From NCBI GenBank assembly GCA_023634235.1, contig JAMKCF010000013.1:2170001-2234000 (forward strand): a stretch of DNA of 64,000 nt, written 5' to 3'. The DNA comes from Pisaster brevispinus. Lineage: Eukaryota > Echinodermata > Asteroidea > Forcipulatida > Asteriidae. A model generated the notes under the pieces. It had not been told where the DNA came from. It did not search any database and saw only the letters and a program-made list of their open reading frames with translations. The translations under genes and the position numbers were made by a program. Shown piece by piece: positions 1-11,600 of the stretch (within the stretch, counting starts at the first letter, position 1; every line of letters starts with the position of its first letter).

Positions 1-169
1 GACATGTGTATGTGTTTTAGACGTATAAATCTACACGATTTAGGTAAACAAAAATATGAAAGTCTAAATTTGGTTTTTAGTTTGTAGTATCCGTCTGGAA
101 CTACTCCCTTTGTCTTTTTTCCCCCTGCTTCTTTTCCTTTTAACCCTCCTACTGTTTGATCATTTAATC

Positions 170-445
170 TCACCCACTAAGTTCTGGTGGCTAAGTTGTC
201 AAGCTGAGGGTTCAAATCCCGGTCATAACACTTGTGTCGTTGAGCTTGACACTTAACTACAATCGCTTCTCTTCGCCCAGGTGTTAACGGGTGTTGAGGG
301 CATAGTTGGTTGTTGCGATTGATTTAGCTTGATGCACTACTTACTTGGCAGCTCAGGCTGTATACTCCCTAAGGAGCTGAGATGGCTTAATAATGGAATG
401 GAATGAAATAAATGGCCCAGTGATTGGGGGTAATAATGTTCATGC
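170..445 (+). repeat. tRNA-derived SINE copy
   Basis: A B-box-like stretch (GGGTTCAAATCCCGG near 210) is followed by a body with ACACTTGTGTC and GACACTTAAC. The tail carries CTCAGGCTGTATACTCCCTAAGGAG and then TGGCCCAGTGATTGGGG. The same order of blocks recurs in reverse at about 21,380-21,640 and in part at 32,180-32,440, which supports a dispersed SINE family. The A box is degraded. Confidence 0.6.
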
Positions 446-1118
446 CCCCATGAGCGTAAAAAATGGTGGTCCATTATCATTATTGTGGTTTTGAATGATA
501 GAAAACCTATGCCACCTTGCAATATGATATCATCTGGTGATTGCATCTACTCAGTACACAGATAGTCCTGTGCAGCTCTGTGCACAGTTGTGCCGCCATA
601 CGCAACCCGTGCCGTTGAATAGTTTAAAATGGTTGGCCAGCTCCCTGGAAAGTGTCACCAAGAGTAGGAGGGTTGATTGAATTTTTTATAACAGGATTAA
701 AGAAGGAAAAAACTTGCATTTGTTGCCAGACACAAGGCAGTGGTTGTTAAACTTCTTCTCAGAGGTAAACACAGATCTACTTTGAAAGTAGGCCGAGTAA
801 ACTCTGAAAGTCCATCACAACCAAAACACAAATTCTCACCATCATCATCGCTCGACTACAAATTGTGCTTGCTTTGGATACGAATGCACGAAGACTTTGC
901 CCTACACGCCATGTGTAATCATCAGTGTCTTGAGTTCAACAGAAGTTGTGGCATCACTGTCCTCCATCAGGGTCCTGCCCATGGTTTGGGATGAATGGCC
1001 GCAGTTCATCTACCCATGGGTTGGTTCCCAGACGATGACTTGGCTGGTGGGTAACTCTGGGTGTCACAGATAGTTCCAGCCAAGCTGCAGCTGTTCCAAC
1101 TTGCAAATGATGTTCTCA

Positions 1119-1500
1119 TATTGAAGGGACAGATTGCTTTCGGATTGGGAACTTTCGGCTATAAAAGGGTTTGTTATGAAATAAATATGGTTGGAAAGAT
1201 TTTTCAAAAAGTAGGATACAATGATTCACACAAATATCCCTTGAAATTGTGTGGTTTTCCTTTTACTCCATGAGTTAAACACGGTCTGTTGTTTTTGTAG
1301 AACAAAATTTTTGACTCGCCACAAAATGGCGGACCGAGTTAGTTCACGAAGTAAAAGGAAAACCACACATTTTGGAGGTATATGTGCATGAATTATTATA
1401 TTCTACGTTTAAACCATTTTTCCAACCACATTCATTTCATAACAAATGCGTTTTGTAGCCAAAAGCGCCCAATCCGAGGGCAATTTGTTTCTTTAATGTC
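1119..1500. repeat. Foldback (MITE-like) element
   Basis: The left arm at about 1,126-1,265 (GGATTGGGAACTTTCGGCTA, TTATGAAATAAATATGGTTGG, TGTGTGGTTTTCCTTTTAC) reappears as its reverse complement at about 1,350-1,490. The arms surround a short centre containing ACAAAATGGCGGACC. There is no coding capacity, so this looks like a non-autonomous DNA transposon. The ends were not defined precisely. Confidence 0.6.
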
Positions 1501-2872
1501 AATGCTTTTTTGGTAATTGGTTTTCCATGTAATTTATGTGGCAGCTGGGTCTTTTGAATGAACAGCTTGCCTGATAAAACAAAATGAAATAACTACTTAA
1601 ATCATCCACTAACATTGGTGATAAAGAACCCCAAATTACTTCTTAAGTTCCTGCCTTATAAATCTGCCACACGTACATGTACTGAGAAGTGAACTGAAAT
1701 TACTAAGAGCAAAATATGAGCCAAAAAATATATATATACATAACGTAAGAGAAATACTTAACTGAATAGATTTAAAGGAATAGGATAATCAAAAATATGT
1801 ATAGAACTTTATACCTGGCGTAATTTTTAAATTAACTTGCATGAAATCTATTTTAAATGTATCAAAACATGATGACGTTCTAGTATCTGTTACCCTAGGT
1901 ACACGCACACTGTACATGTCGTTTAACTTTGTTGAATAATGTTGTTGTCGTAACTTGACTCGTATCTGTAAAAGTTTGCGCAAACACAAAACAAAAAAAA
2001 TACAGAAGAGTCTGTCTGAAATGTGGTAAAAATTTGTACTTAATTCATAAATTATTGAAGCTTAGCTTCACGTATGCTATTAATGTGAACACGGACTTGG
2101 TGACTGTCACCGTGGCAATAGTTACACATTGAGAAAAACTACAGTTCGTTTATTTCTGAATTCAGACTGATTGATTCTTTAAAAAATTTGCAGTTCTGTC
2201 GCTGTGGCAAATAAACTGCTTTACAGAAGCAAGTTTAACAAGTGTTGAGAACACTTTCGAGAGAAACAAATTCTACCTGGGTTGTTGTAAAACAAAATCA
2301 TCAGAAACATTCATTTTTTGAACTGGACACTTTTTCGCAAATGAAACACATGTTCAGAAAAAAACTGTTTCATTAACTTGGCTACCAACTTGCCCAAAGC
2401 CGACTTCTTTGCGAGCAAATCTTTCAAAGATCTTGGAATTTCATTTGGAAGTGGTTTTTTGGGATCTGTTTTTCAGATGCAGAAAACAAAATTAGAACAC
2501 AATCAGTTTTTGTTATACTGATAAAAACAATAATAATTTTTTTGAGCAACAACTGAATTTAGCACTCCGCCATTTGTGCGTACAATGTCTGGCCAACGTC
2601 TGACAAAAATATTGTTAACAAAATTATGTATTTGCAGGGGACCGGTCACAAGCTATGCCCATGGCATGGAATTTTGACTGGTTTGCAGTTGTTTCAAGCT
2701 GCTTAGACCTTTGGCATTGGAATTTGGGTTTATGTGATGGGGAAGCTTTTAATTAAAATAATATATATTAAAAGATATGTGTATTAATTTGTTTTCTATT
2801 TAATTATCACATTTACAAACTCGGAATGAAATGTTTAATATGCGGTCACGCTGAGTAATTAAATTAACCTCA

Positions 2873-3053
2873 GTGCCCTATTGCATAGAGCTGCTTAAGC
2901 ACAGAAAGTAGCTCAGCACAACAAAGTTATGCTTCCCCTAACAAGGTTACCAGCCAAAATGCCATGTCACATGTACAATTTGTGACTGGTCCTTTGCCTA
3001 TGTTTGCTCAGCGCAAGTTGTGTGCTTAAGCAGTTCCATGAAATTGGGCCCTA
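2873..3053. repeat. Palindromic GGGCCCAATTTCATAGAGC-family element
   Basis: It starts CATAGAGCTGCTTAAGCAC and ends GTGCTTAAGCAGTTCCATGAAATTGGGCCC. The interior has ACCAGCCAAAATGCCATGTCACATGTA. It belongs to a family with about ten more copies in this window (6,449; 10,737; 13,690; 26,183; 28,225; 33,890; 34,065; 35,407; 41,868; fragment 21,000). Confidence 0.65.
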
Positions 3054-3953
3054 GTTTTAAAGAATATTATTTATTGCCTAAAGTGATTCAGGTTTGCTGG
3101 TAAGCAGGGCATTGGTTAAATCAAATATAACTGGAACCAATCAATTTGAAAATATATTTGTATATTTTCTTGAGCTGTTTTCTGTATTGAAGGGATTTGG
3201 CTATGGCTGTTGGCTTAGAAGCAAGGATCTAGCCATAGCCAAGCAAAGGCTTTCAGTTTGGACAAAGTCGTAGTCAGCCTCATACCCATATGCAATGCAC
3301 CTTATTGTTCCCTCATGTCATTAACCCCTGGAAAGGAGACACTCACAAGCAATGCTGATTGGCTCCCGAAAGTGACTGCTTTGCATGCATGCTTGTTGAA
3401 AAGTTTTGAAAGCTTTATAGCCCACTTATGTGCGCTGAACACGCGCATGTCAAAATGCAAGGAACTTTGAGGCAAACGCACTTCTTATGTCTCATGTTTT
3501 AGCAAACACCTTCAACTGCGTACAGTAAAATCACAGAAGAGTGAGAGTGGACCAGTTGCTGCATGACTTGATGCCCGTTTTGTCGTCTTCTATGCTTGAA
3601 TGCTTGTAGATTGAATCAACCACGAGCCTAATTAATTATTAAACCTGTGCCAAATAATTTGCACAGTTAAGTTACACAATTCCAGGGGTTATGATTGAGC
3701 AAGGCATGCTGGGCAAAAAGCATGGCGAGATTGATACTCCCATGGGAAGGAGGTTGAGCGTAGCTTCTTTTCGTACTGAAAAAAAAAAACCCTCATGGTG
3801 TGGCTATCTTTGTCAGGTTCCTGATGTAAACAGTGAAAGTCATAGTACTTATTATTATCTCATATTGAGGAACCAGACTCCTTTTTCCTACCAGCCTCTG
3901 TTTGGTTACATGGGTTTGAAAGAGTGAAAAACAAGATGGCTGAATTGTGACAA

Positions 3954-4255
3954 CGGCTGAGCAGTTTCCGAATGAGTGGCTATGGCTGCTGCTGGATCAC
4001 CACGTTATCATGGCTTAAAGCATAGGCTGTCTTTGGTAACAGAACCAGCCGTAACTGCTAATTCGGACACAACCCTACCTGTCTACAATGTTTAAGTACT
4101 AGTTACCGGTAACAGAAGCTCAGGCCGTGTCCGAATGGGTGGCTACACCTACGGCTATGGCTGGATCGCCACGTCATCATGCGCTGAAGTATAGGATGTC
4201 CTTAGCAACAGTTGTAGCCATAGCTGTAGCCGCCAATTTGGATACGGCCATAGGG
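3954..4255. repeat. Two adjacent foldback copies of the CCGTGTCCGAA family
   Basis: Two successive hairpins lie at about 3,954-4,075 and 4,121-4,252. Each has arms reading TCCGAATGGGTGGCTA / TAGCCGCCAATTTGGATACGG around a core with CACGTCATCATG. Related copies occur at 32,244-32,374 and 56,163-56,297. They have no coding capacity. Confidence 0.6.
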
Positions 4256-5387
4256 GGTCCAATCCTTTAAAAAAATTACTAGTCTGGTTCCGGAATTTGA
4301 AATTGTGAAATTGAAAACTTGTATGTGTTGTCTCTTTTGTTTTAATGACCTCTTACTGATAACTTAAGAAATAGACAAACAAACAATTGGGTCGGTTTAA
4401 ATTGACTGAACGATGACTGTAAATATAAATGTATATAAAGACGTACAACGTTTTTATTCTGTAGGAATAGTCGCTACACGTAAAATTAAAACAAAATCGA
4501 TGTGAACGTTTGACATTTTAAAAAAGCTTCAATAATTGTAAGTGTATATATATAAAGAAAAATAGCCAATTACCATGGTAACCATTTGCTTCTATTTTTG
4601 TGGATCTTGGATTGTACATGAAGTGCTTGAAAAACCGTCCGGCTAAAGGTTTTCGTGGAAATGGTGGCTCAGTTATAAACCAGTACTTATTTTAGAAAGA
4701 AAACCAAACATATATTTTATGAGGAAAATGGTGAACGATTAATAAAATGTTGACAGTAACCATAGGTACTGTTACAAAAGTTTGACCTTTCACGATGCGC
4801 AAAATAGTCACTTTGCATTTTGGTAAAACATACAAATTTACTGTTCCAAGTTTTTTTGTCCAACCTGTCAGCTGCTGTTGCATGTCTCTTTATATATTGC
4901 TCTGAACCGCTGTTTTATGTTTCACTTATTATCTTTCCTCTCACAGTACAGTCCTTGGCAGAGTCCAAGAAATGTAGTTTTGTTACATAGTTTGTGCAGA
5001 ATGTTTACAATTTTTAAAAGCGCTCCACAAGGTTTGTTTTTTTCTTTTAACAGCCGATACAAATGCATAGACATTTTTTTGTATTAATTAATTTTTCGGA
5101 CTTGACAACTTTTACCAGCTTGACAATCAGCAGACATTTTTATTTTACTTTTGCAAATTTTTTTTTTTTAAATTTCAAAACCTGCTTTTGAATTTTTTAA
5201 AATATGGCAATAGACCATAGAAGCCCTTGAATATTGTGCTGCAATACGCCAACTTCCATTTGCTATGAAAGAAGCGAACTTCGTATTCTTCTTTTTATCA
5301 TGAAATTAGGAAAACCTTTTTCCAGAGTTATTAACCCATATCCGCTTGACTCGTCACAGTCCATGAGCACCGTTTCCTGCATTTATA

Positions 5388-5642
5388 AGTCCATGTAGTG
5401 CTCATTGCTGCAGTACAATAAACATTCATTATTTACTGCCTTGCAAATAAACATATCCCAACACACTGTATACTGTTGGAAAGAGCACCTCATTCTCTTT
5501 AATGTGACTAATATTTTGCCATGTTTCCCATCTCATATCGCTAGTAATGAGAGTATAAAGAAAGACATTAACTTCTTGTTCACATATGGTTTTCCCGATA
5601 AGTAGGCGCTTACAGCCTTCTACAGGTAATCCTGTATTTAGG
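5388..5642 (+). repeat. Dispersed repeat, copy 1 (matches 32,812-33,068)
   Basis: It shares, in the same order, CCATGTAG, ATTTACTGCCTT, CAAATAAA, ATATTTTGCCATGTTTC, GAGAGTAT, TTACAGCCTT and a terminal TTAGGC with a segment inside a SMARCA4 intron. No gene-like content was recognised, so its class is unknown. Confidence 0.55.
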
Positions 5643-6448
5643 CTGGCTTGGGTTGGAGAACACCTGTGTCATGTCGAGCTTCTACTTGAAGTCTCTGGAG
5701 CATTGCTCTGGTTCTAAACCAACTGAGCCATACACTAAAAGTGGAATTGAACCAGCTAGCTTAAAAGTTCTGTACAAGTGCTCATTTAAGTGAGATATTT
5801 TCCGGGGCAGGACTCAGATCGTTGATTCCAGACCATCCGAATCATTTACTTAAGATGGACCCCAAACCAGCTATCATTAAAATGACCGTACAAGTGTTCT
5901 CAGAACTCTGGACTCGTACCTGTAACCGCTAGATAACTGTACTGGTGCTGAACTGAGCCATCAGGCTGTTAGACACACTGTAATTAATGTAGGCTATGTG
6001 CAATGGTAAACGTAGGTTTTATGCTAGAATTGTGCACACAGTGTTTCCATGTATTCTTGGATTGTAATTGGTTTAAAACTTTGTCGTGTTGGGCAGTATT
6101 TTTACCATACTTTAAAGAAGTAGAATTACATGAGTTGGTAAAACGTGGTAAGATTATACGCAGTACTTCTCGGAGGGGGTAAAAACACTGTATTAGATTT
6201 TACTTGATTACAAGCATTGATTATATTGTTAGTAATTTATCGGCTTTGAGACAAAAATGTATATATTTTGCGTTGATTTAGTCAAGCCAGTTATGATTAA
6301 TGAACACTGGAGTATTTACTGATGATGAAGGTTAAGAATGTGCTTACAATGGTCAAAGGAATACAGCTCGAGCACAAGAAAAGAGTCAACAGTAGACTGG
6401 TGCCTTACTGGGATTAATCATGTGCACTTATCCAAGTCACATGGGCAC

Positions 6449-6613
6449 TAGGGCCCAATTTCTTAGAGCTGCTTAAATTGAAAATATTGCTTAACAATTT
6501 CTGCTAAGCAAAATGAGTAGGATACAAGTGACACAGTCATTCAGTTGGTAACCTTAATCTGGTTACGCTATTCAGTTGGTAACCTTGCTTAAACAGCTCT
6601 TTGAAATGGCCCT
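6449..6613. repeat. Palindromic GGGCCCAATTTC-family element
   Basis: It opens GGGCCCAATTTCTTAGAGCTGC and closes CTTAAACAGCTCTTTGAAATGGCCC. Internally it contains a local duplication of ATTCAGTTGGTAACCTT. It is diverged from the other family members. Confidence 0.6.
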
Positions 6614-8254
6614 GGTATGCCTAGAATAATATTTCATGGCAGAAATGGGTTACCGGTGAAAAAGCTGGTTCCCTGCTAATTTTTAGCCCGGGGGGATAAA
6701 TTTGTGAAGCAATAATTTGATTGCGGGCATGGTGGGTGGATAGTGACACCATTTGAAACATTTTGGGATTCCTGCAAATCCTTGTGCAGAAGGCCTGGTC
6801 CTAACCTCATGGGGCTGTTAACTGCAGAATTCTGCCGCCAAGGTGCCACATGAAGCGCAGAGTTCCATCTGTCGGAAGTGGTAACCAGTGCTATGAAAAT
6901 CGGGCTTCATTTGACCACCTTCGAAACCATGGGTTCGGGTTAGGCTTCGGCCTCCTGGACGTAAAGTGATCATAAGCCCAAAGCCTATGTTTCACAAATG
7001 GCCTAAGTATCTTGGTAAAGAAGCTGGTGCTCATGAAAGGGAACCAGCTATGAACTTTGTTCTGTGAGAACTAGTATCAGACGATTCTGTCAGTTATTCG
7101 TTAACTTCTAAGGGTAACCTTTTGTGATCATCGTCTGCCCACGAACATTCTTGTTTGTTGACTGACGTGACTTCTGTATTCAACGAATCAATGGCGAGTG
7201 GTTTCATGAGTATTAAATTTTTCTTCCAAAAAATTAACGAACAATATTATTTAAAATTGTAATGATTAAATTAAGTATTTATTATTAACTTAGTATCAGT
7301 GGTTTTCCGTTAAGGTGTGCGTATTCCTGGAGGTTTTTTTAAAGGAATTTTTGGTCAATCTAATTCGAAGGGTTGTGGTAATAGATCGTATACGAATCCT
7401 GCCATTCATATACCACTTGCCTAATATATTTTATTTATTGACACGTAGATGCCGACACTTTTTTTGGCTTGCTTTAATATGTACAGTACTGGAATGTTAT
7501 GGCACTTTTATTACTTGTACAGAATTGTTTTATCGTTAACTACATGTTGGGGACTGCTTTTTTGCATACATTGTTATGATTTCTAAGTTAAAAACTAGAC
7601 TAGTACGGACAGGTAAATGCATATGAACAATGCCAGGACTTGACATTCCTTGACTGTATGCGCTGCAATAGACTCAAAATTAAAAAAACCAAAAAAACAA
7701 AACAGATTTGTGTGTTGCCATTTTGTGTGTGTGTGGAAAAAAAAGAGAGTAGATTTAAAAGTTGTGGACTTTGTCTGTAAGTAAACGTTAGGGTTATAAT
7801 TATTGTGTTGTTTGTGCACTTACAATGGTGGCAAAGCCTATGTATAATTATGCTATAAATGAGGAATAAAATACCATAAAATGTCTAGAAAGCAACTCAA
7901 TTTTTTGAGGGTCTGTTTTAATATCAAAAATATTAAACACTTAACAAAAATGTATTCAGATAAAATATTAACATTCCACGTTGAGGTAAGTTGAATTCCC
8001 CAAGTATTTCTCCCTTAAAACCCCAGCTTCAGCGATGCCATTTTGAAGCTGTGTACTGAAAGTGCACAATTTCAAAACTGCTGAGTCGAAAAATTTATAG
8101 GTGACAAACAAATATTTTGATACATATTGATGGAAGATGAAATATTTCATAAAAATATAGTCGCATATTCAAAAAGGTCCTTGGTAATCGTCAGCATTTT
8201 CACAAAGTAGCGATTCTGCCCACATGGTAAACTGACTAGGTACACTGAAATTCG

Positions 8255-8400
8255 TTTTGGGTTGAACAAAGAAAAACTGACAAGAGTGGGATTTGTACCT
8301 GCAACCTCTAGATAGACACGCTTGCGCTCTACCAACTGAGCCGTCTAGCTCTAATGTTTGCGGTCTCCCTATTTTGTCAACATTTTTGTTCGGAGGTGCC
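8255..8400 (-). repeat. tRNA-like SINE with A and B boxes
   Basis: On the minus strand it reads GGCTCAGTTGGTAGAGCGC (A box), then after about 35 bases GGTTGCAGGTACAAATCCC (B box). A SINE body follows that ends in TTTGTTCAACCCAAAA. The same body flanks degraded copies at 36,421-36,600, 48,155-48,230 and 60,690. This family context favours a SINE over a functional tRNA gene. Confidence 0.6.
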
Positions 8401-8666
8401 AGTCAGAAGCCAAAGTTTTAGGACCAAACACTTATTTAGTTACACTGTTACACTAACTAGCCAAAATGGCGAACGACTAGATTTGCCTTTTTGTGGGCTT
8501 TTTTTTTGGTGAATCACAATTTGTTACTTTATGCATTGAAACCTCATAGCCCTTGCACAGTGCCAGACATGCCAACATGTACATTTGGTATGAATTTTGC
8601 AATATCAACAAGTGCCGAACCTTGTGCCCAATATAAGTGTTTTGGTAAAAATGTAGCTGACATGGC

Positions 8667-11600
8667 CTATGTCCGATTTAAAGTGTCACATGACTGGTGT
8701 CTAATGACCAGCTGCACTATTCTGTCATATCGTCCCAGCAAATCAGAGTGCTGTTCCCTGGTCAGAGAAACGGTCTCCCCTGAAAGCCGTCGCTGTTGGT
8801 ACTCTGCTACGTAAGAGTCCTTACATTCCCGCAGTGCCTCGTTGACGTGTTTTCCACGGTTACCAAGCCTCAGCTGTGATGTAGCATCCCACATGATGCT
8901 GAACTCAACACTTTCAAGTAGAAACATGAAACTGGTTGCAGCACTTGGTTTTTTGTCACCAGTATCCTAAAGAACAATTCATAAAATTGTCAATCATAGC
9001 ACTCTGAATATGAAACTTTACAAGCTACCCCTGTTAAAAAAAGAGTTCACATTGAACAAATCTGCTTCTTGATAAGAACTTACAAGACAAAGAACAAACT
9101 TTGAACAACTAGCAAACTGTTTGTAATCGTATTTCTGATCTGGTCATCCACCAGAGAAAAACGTACGAAAACAGAGATTCTTTTGAAGTATGCGCATGCT
9201 CAACAATACATAAATAAAGGAAAAATTGCCTGGTTATTCTGCCGCCCTCTAGAGTCCCTAACTCCCATAAAGTATAGCATTTAGCAATTCCTGCTCTAGA
9301 CTGGTCCCCTGTCTTTGTCCGCAAGGATAAAGACAGGCACCTGTCTTACAGGCCCAATGATTTCAGTGGATAAACTTGCAGTCGCGTAAGCTTTCAATTT
9401 CTGTGTCGTGATTGGTCTGCTCCAAAGTGACATATTTGTCAACCACACCAGCAGTTAACTGTACTTTCGTTCGTCTACTGCTTCATTTTTGTATGTAATG
9501 TTTTATTTACATTGTTATGTGTGCACATGTGTGTGTATATACTATGAATCTCTGTCCGTGTGAATTGGGATGCGAGGTCAAAGGTTCATCTGGCAGTTGG
9601 GCAAGGCCGGTATCTGGCATGGTTTACGAGCCTCGAAGTGTGACGACAGATGCTCAGACTAATCCTGTTCTGGTTCCACGTCTCACTTACCAATTTGACA
9701 ATGTCAGCCAGCAACTGAAGAGTTTCCCTTCTGTTAACAACGAACAGCATCATCAGCGGATGGATCACATTACGCATGTGGCCACCTTTAACCTCCAACC
9801 CTTGGGGAGGGTTGAATGCACATTGAAGGTCACGCGATTGTACACTGGGCTTCCTGCACAGATCTTGCAGTGAGATCACAAGGTCGTCGAGCTGTGCCTA
9901 GCATAGAGGTTAGAGGTCATACAATGTTAAAGGCCACCATGAACTACACATGAATTTGATAACTGTCATAAAAAACACAGCGTGGGAAATGGGAAACCAA
10001 CAAAACTGGCATATTATGTCTGCATCAATTAGAAAAATTGCTTCTTTCCTTTTGAATTCATTGCTTTTAGACAGTTGACCTACCTTGTACTGTTGGTGCC
10101 TATTGGGAACCAGTGGCATGTTGTACCAAGCAATAATATTGAGGCATGCTGGTCTGGATTCTGCACTGCCATGCAGTAACATCATAACAGCTGCATGGTG
10201 CCACCCTGGGGATCTGACTAATAACAGCCACACCTTGAGACGTCCAGCCTCATCATCTGGTTCCATCTGCATGAGGCAATTGCTGATGTTGTTGATGTGA
10301 AGGGCCAGCAGACTGATTGGCAAGTCTTGTGATGAGAAATGCAAATTCAAGTGTTCATACATGTTGAAAAAATATCTTTGTTTAAGAAAAACTAATTTTG
10401 AAAGATAACTCAATCTCAAGCCTTTTCAGTTTCTTACCAACTGGGTTCACTTGTAGCTGGTTGCAAAACCCATCCATTCCAGTTACTCTGCAATGAAATT
10501 CTGCTGTCCTCGCAGCTTTACGGCTTTCTTGCACACACTTGGAGAAGACTTCCATGAGGTTCAGGACAAAGGCACTACCCTCTGTGTTCTGAAGAAGCAT
10601 TTCCATCAGGCCTTGTAGGGCTGTGTTAAGAGATGGGTTCTCAACACAGGCCAGAGGCTGTGGAGGAATACAGTCAAGAAGTTAAAAACGGAATTTACTG
10701 ACCTCTCCTCTTCACTGTCACGTAATTAAGCCATCTGGGCCCAATGTCATAGAGCTGCTTCAGCAGCAAATAGTGCTTAACAAGCTTCTGCTTTGCCGAA
10801 ATGAGCAGGATACCAGTCACAAAGTGAACATGTGATGAGGTCTTTTGGCTGGTAGCCTTATTCTGGTAAGCACACTTTTGCTTTGCTTAGCTACTTTTTA
10901 TGCTTCAGCACTATGAAATTGGGCCCAGAGCTCTAAAACGCGGCAGGTTGAGGTTTCGAATCCCACCCAAATTACCCTCTGTTTCTGTCCCACTAGACTT
11001 GGGAAAACACTAATTATATAGTGCCGAGTATACAGTTCTTTATATTGTCAGTTTACGGTAAAACCAAATCATATTGTGATTCAACAACTATTTTTTATTT
11101 TCTTCATTTTTACGAAGCCCACACACTTTTTATTATTTTCACCTCTTTCTAATAAAGTATACAGGCCATGATACTTGGTCCTTGGAAAAAAGTAGAAACA
11201 TTTTATTGAGTACAAGAGCAGACTTACAAGTACACATGGTGTAGGCTTTAATGGACATTTCAGGCTATTTAATCACAACTTGTCCGATTTTTCCCAAGGG
11301 ATTAACAAAATCAGAAATCAGACTAAAGTAGGAAGAATATCACGCCTAGGTATATTTTCATAGTGGGACAGAACTCACCAGCTGCCTACTGGATATTAAC
11401 TGCTGTGAGTCGAGTTCTTTCGAGGGATACTTAGCAATGAGCGCTTGCACAAGGTTTAGAAACTCACTCTCGAGTGCCGGGAGGTACCTGGTCCACAGGG
11501 ACACTCTGCCTTTGTAAGTCAACTTCAGGGCTGCAGGAAAACGAGCGAGATTGGAAGTGAATCTCCTATATGAGTGGCAAATCTTCAAGTGAAAAACTCG

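Larger units (their letters stand above)
1..8666. other. Intergenic DNA with repeats, no gene recognised
   Basis: I found no exon with protein-family resemblance here on either strand. The open frames present are short, AT-rich and of random composition. The interval holds the dispersed repeats listed separately, AT-rich stretches and several AATAAA-like signals (for example near 7,865). Part of it could be the long 3'UTR of a gene lying to the left, or the FANCC 3'UTR near 8,000-8,660, but nothing in the sequence settles this. Confidence 0.5.

Noticed and set aside
740..994. Plus-strand open frame of 84 codons as an exon
   Set aside because: It has a non-ATG start, random composition and no family resemblance.
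8280..8345. A functional tRNA gene on the minus strand
   Set aside because: A and B boxes are present, but the same flanking body recurs at 36,421 and 48,155, so it is a SINE head.
8491..8814. Plus-strand 107-codon frame
   Set aside because: It lies opposite the FANCC terminal exon and reads as its antisense shadow.
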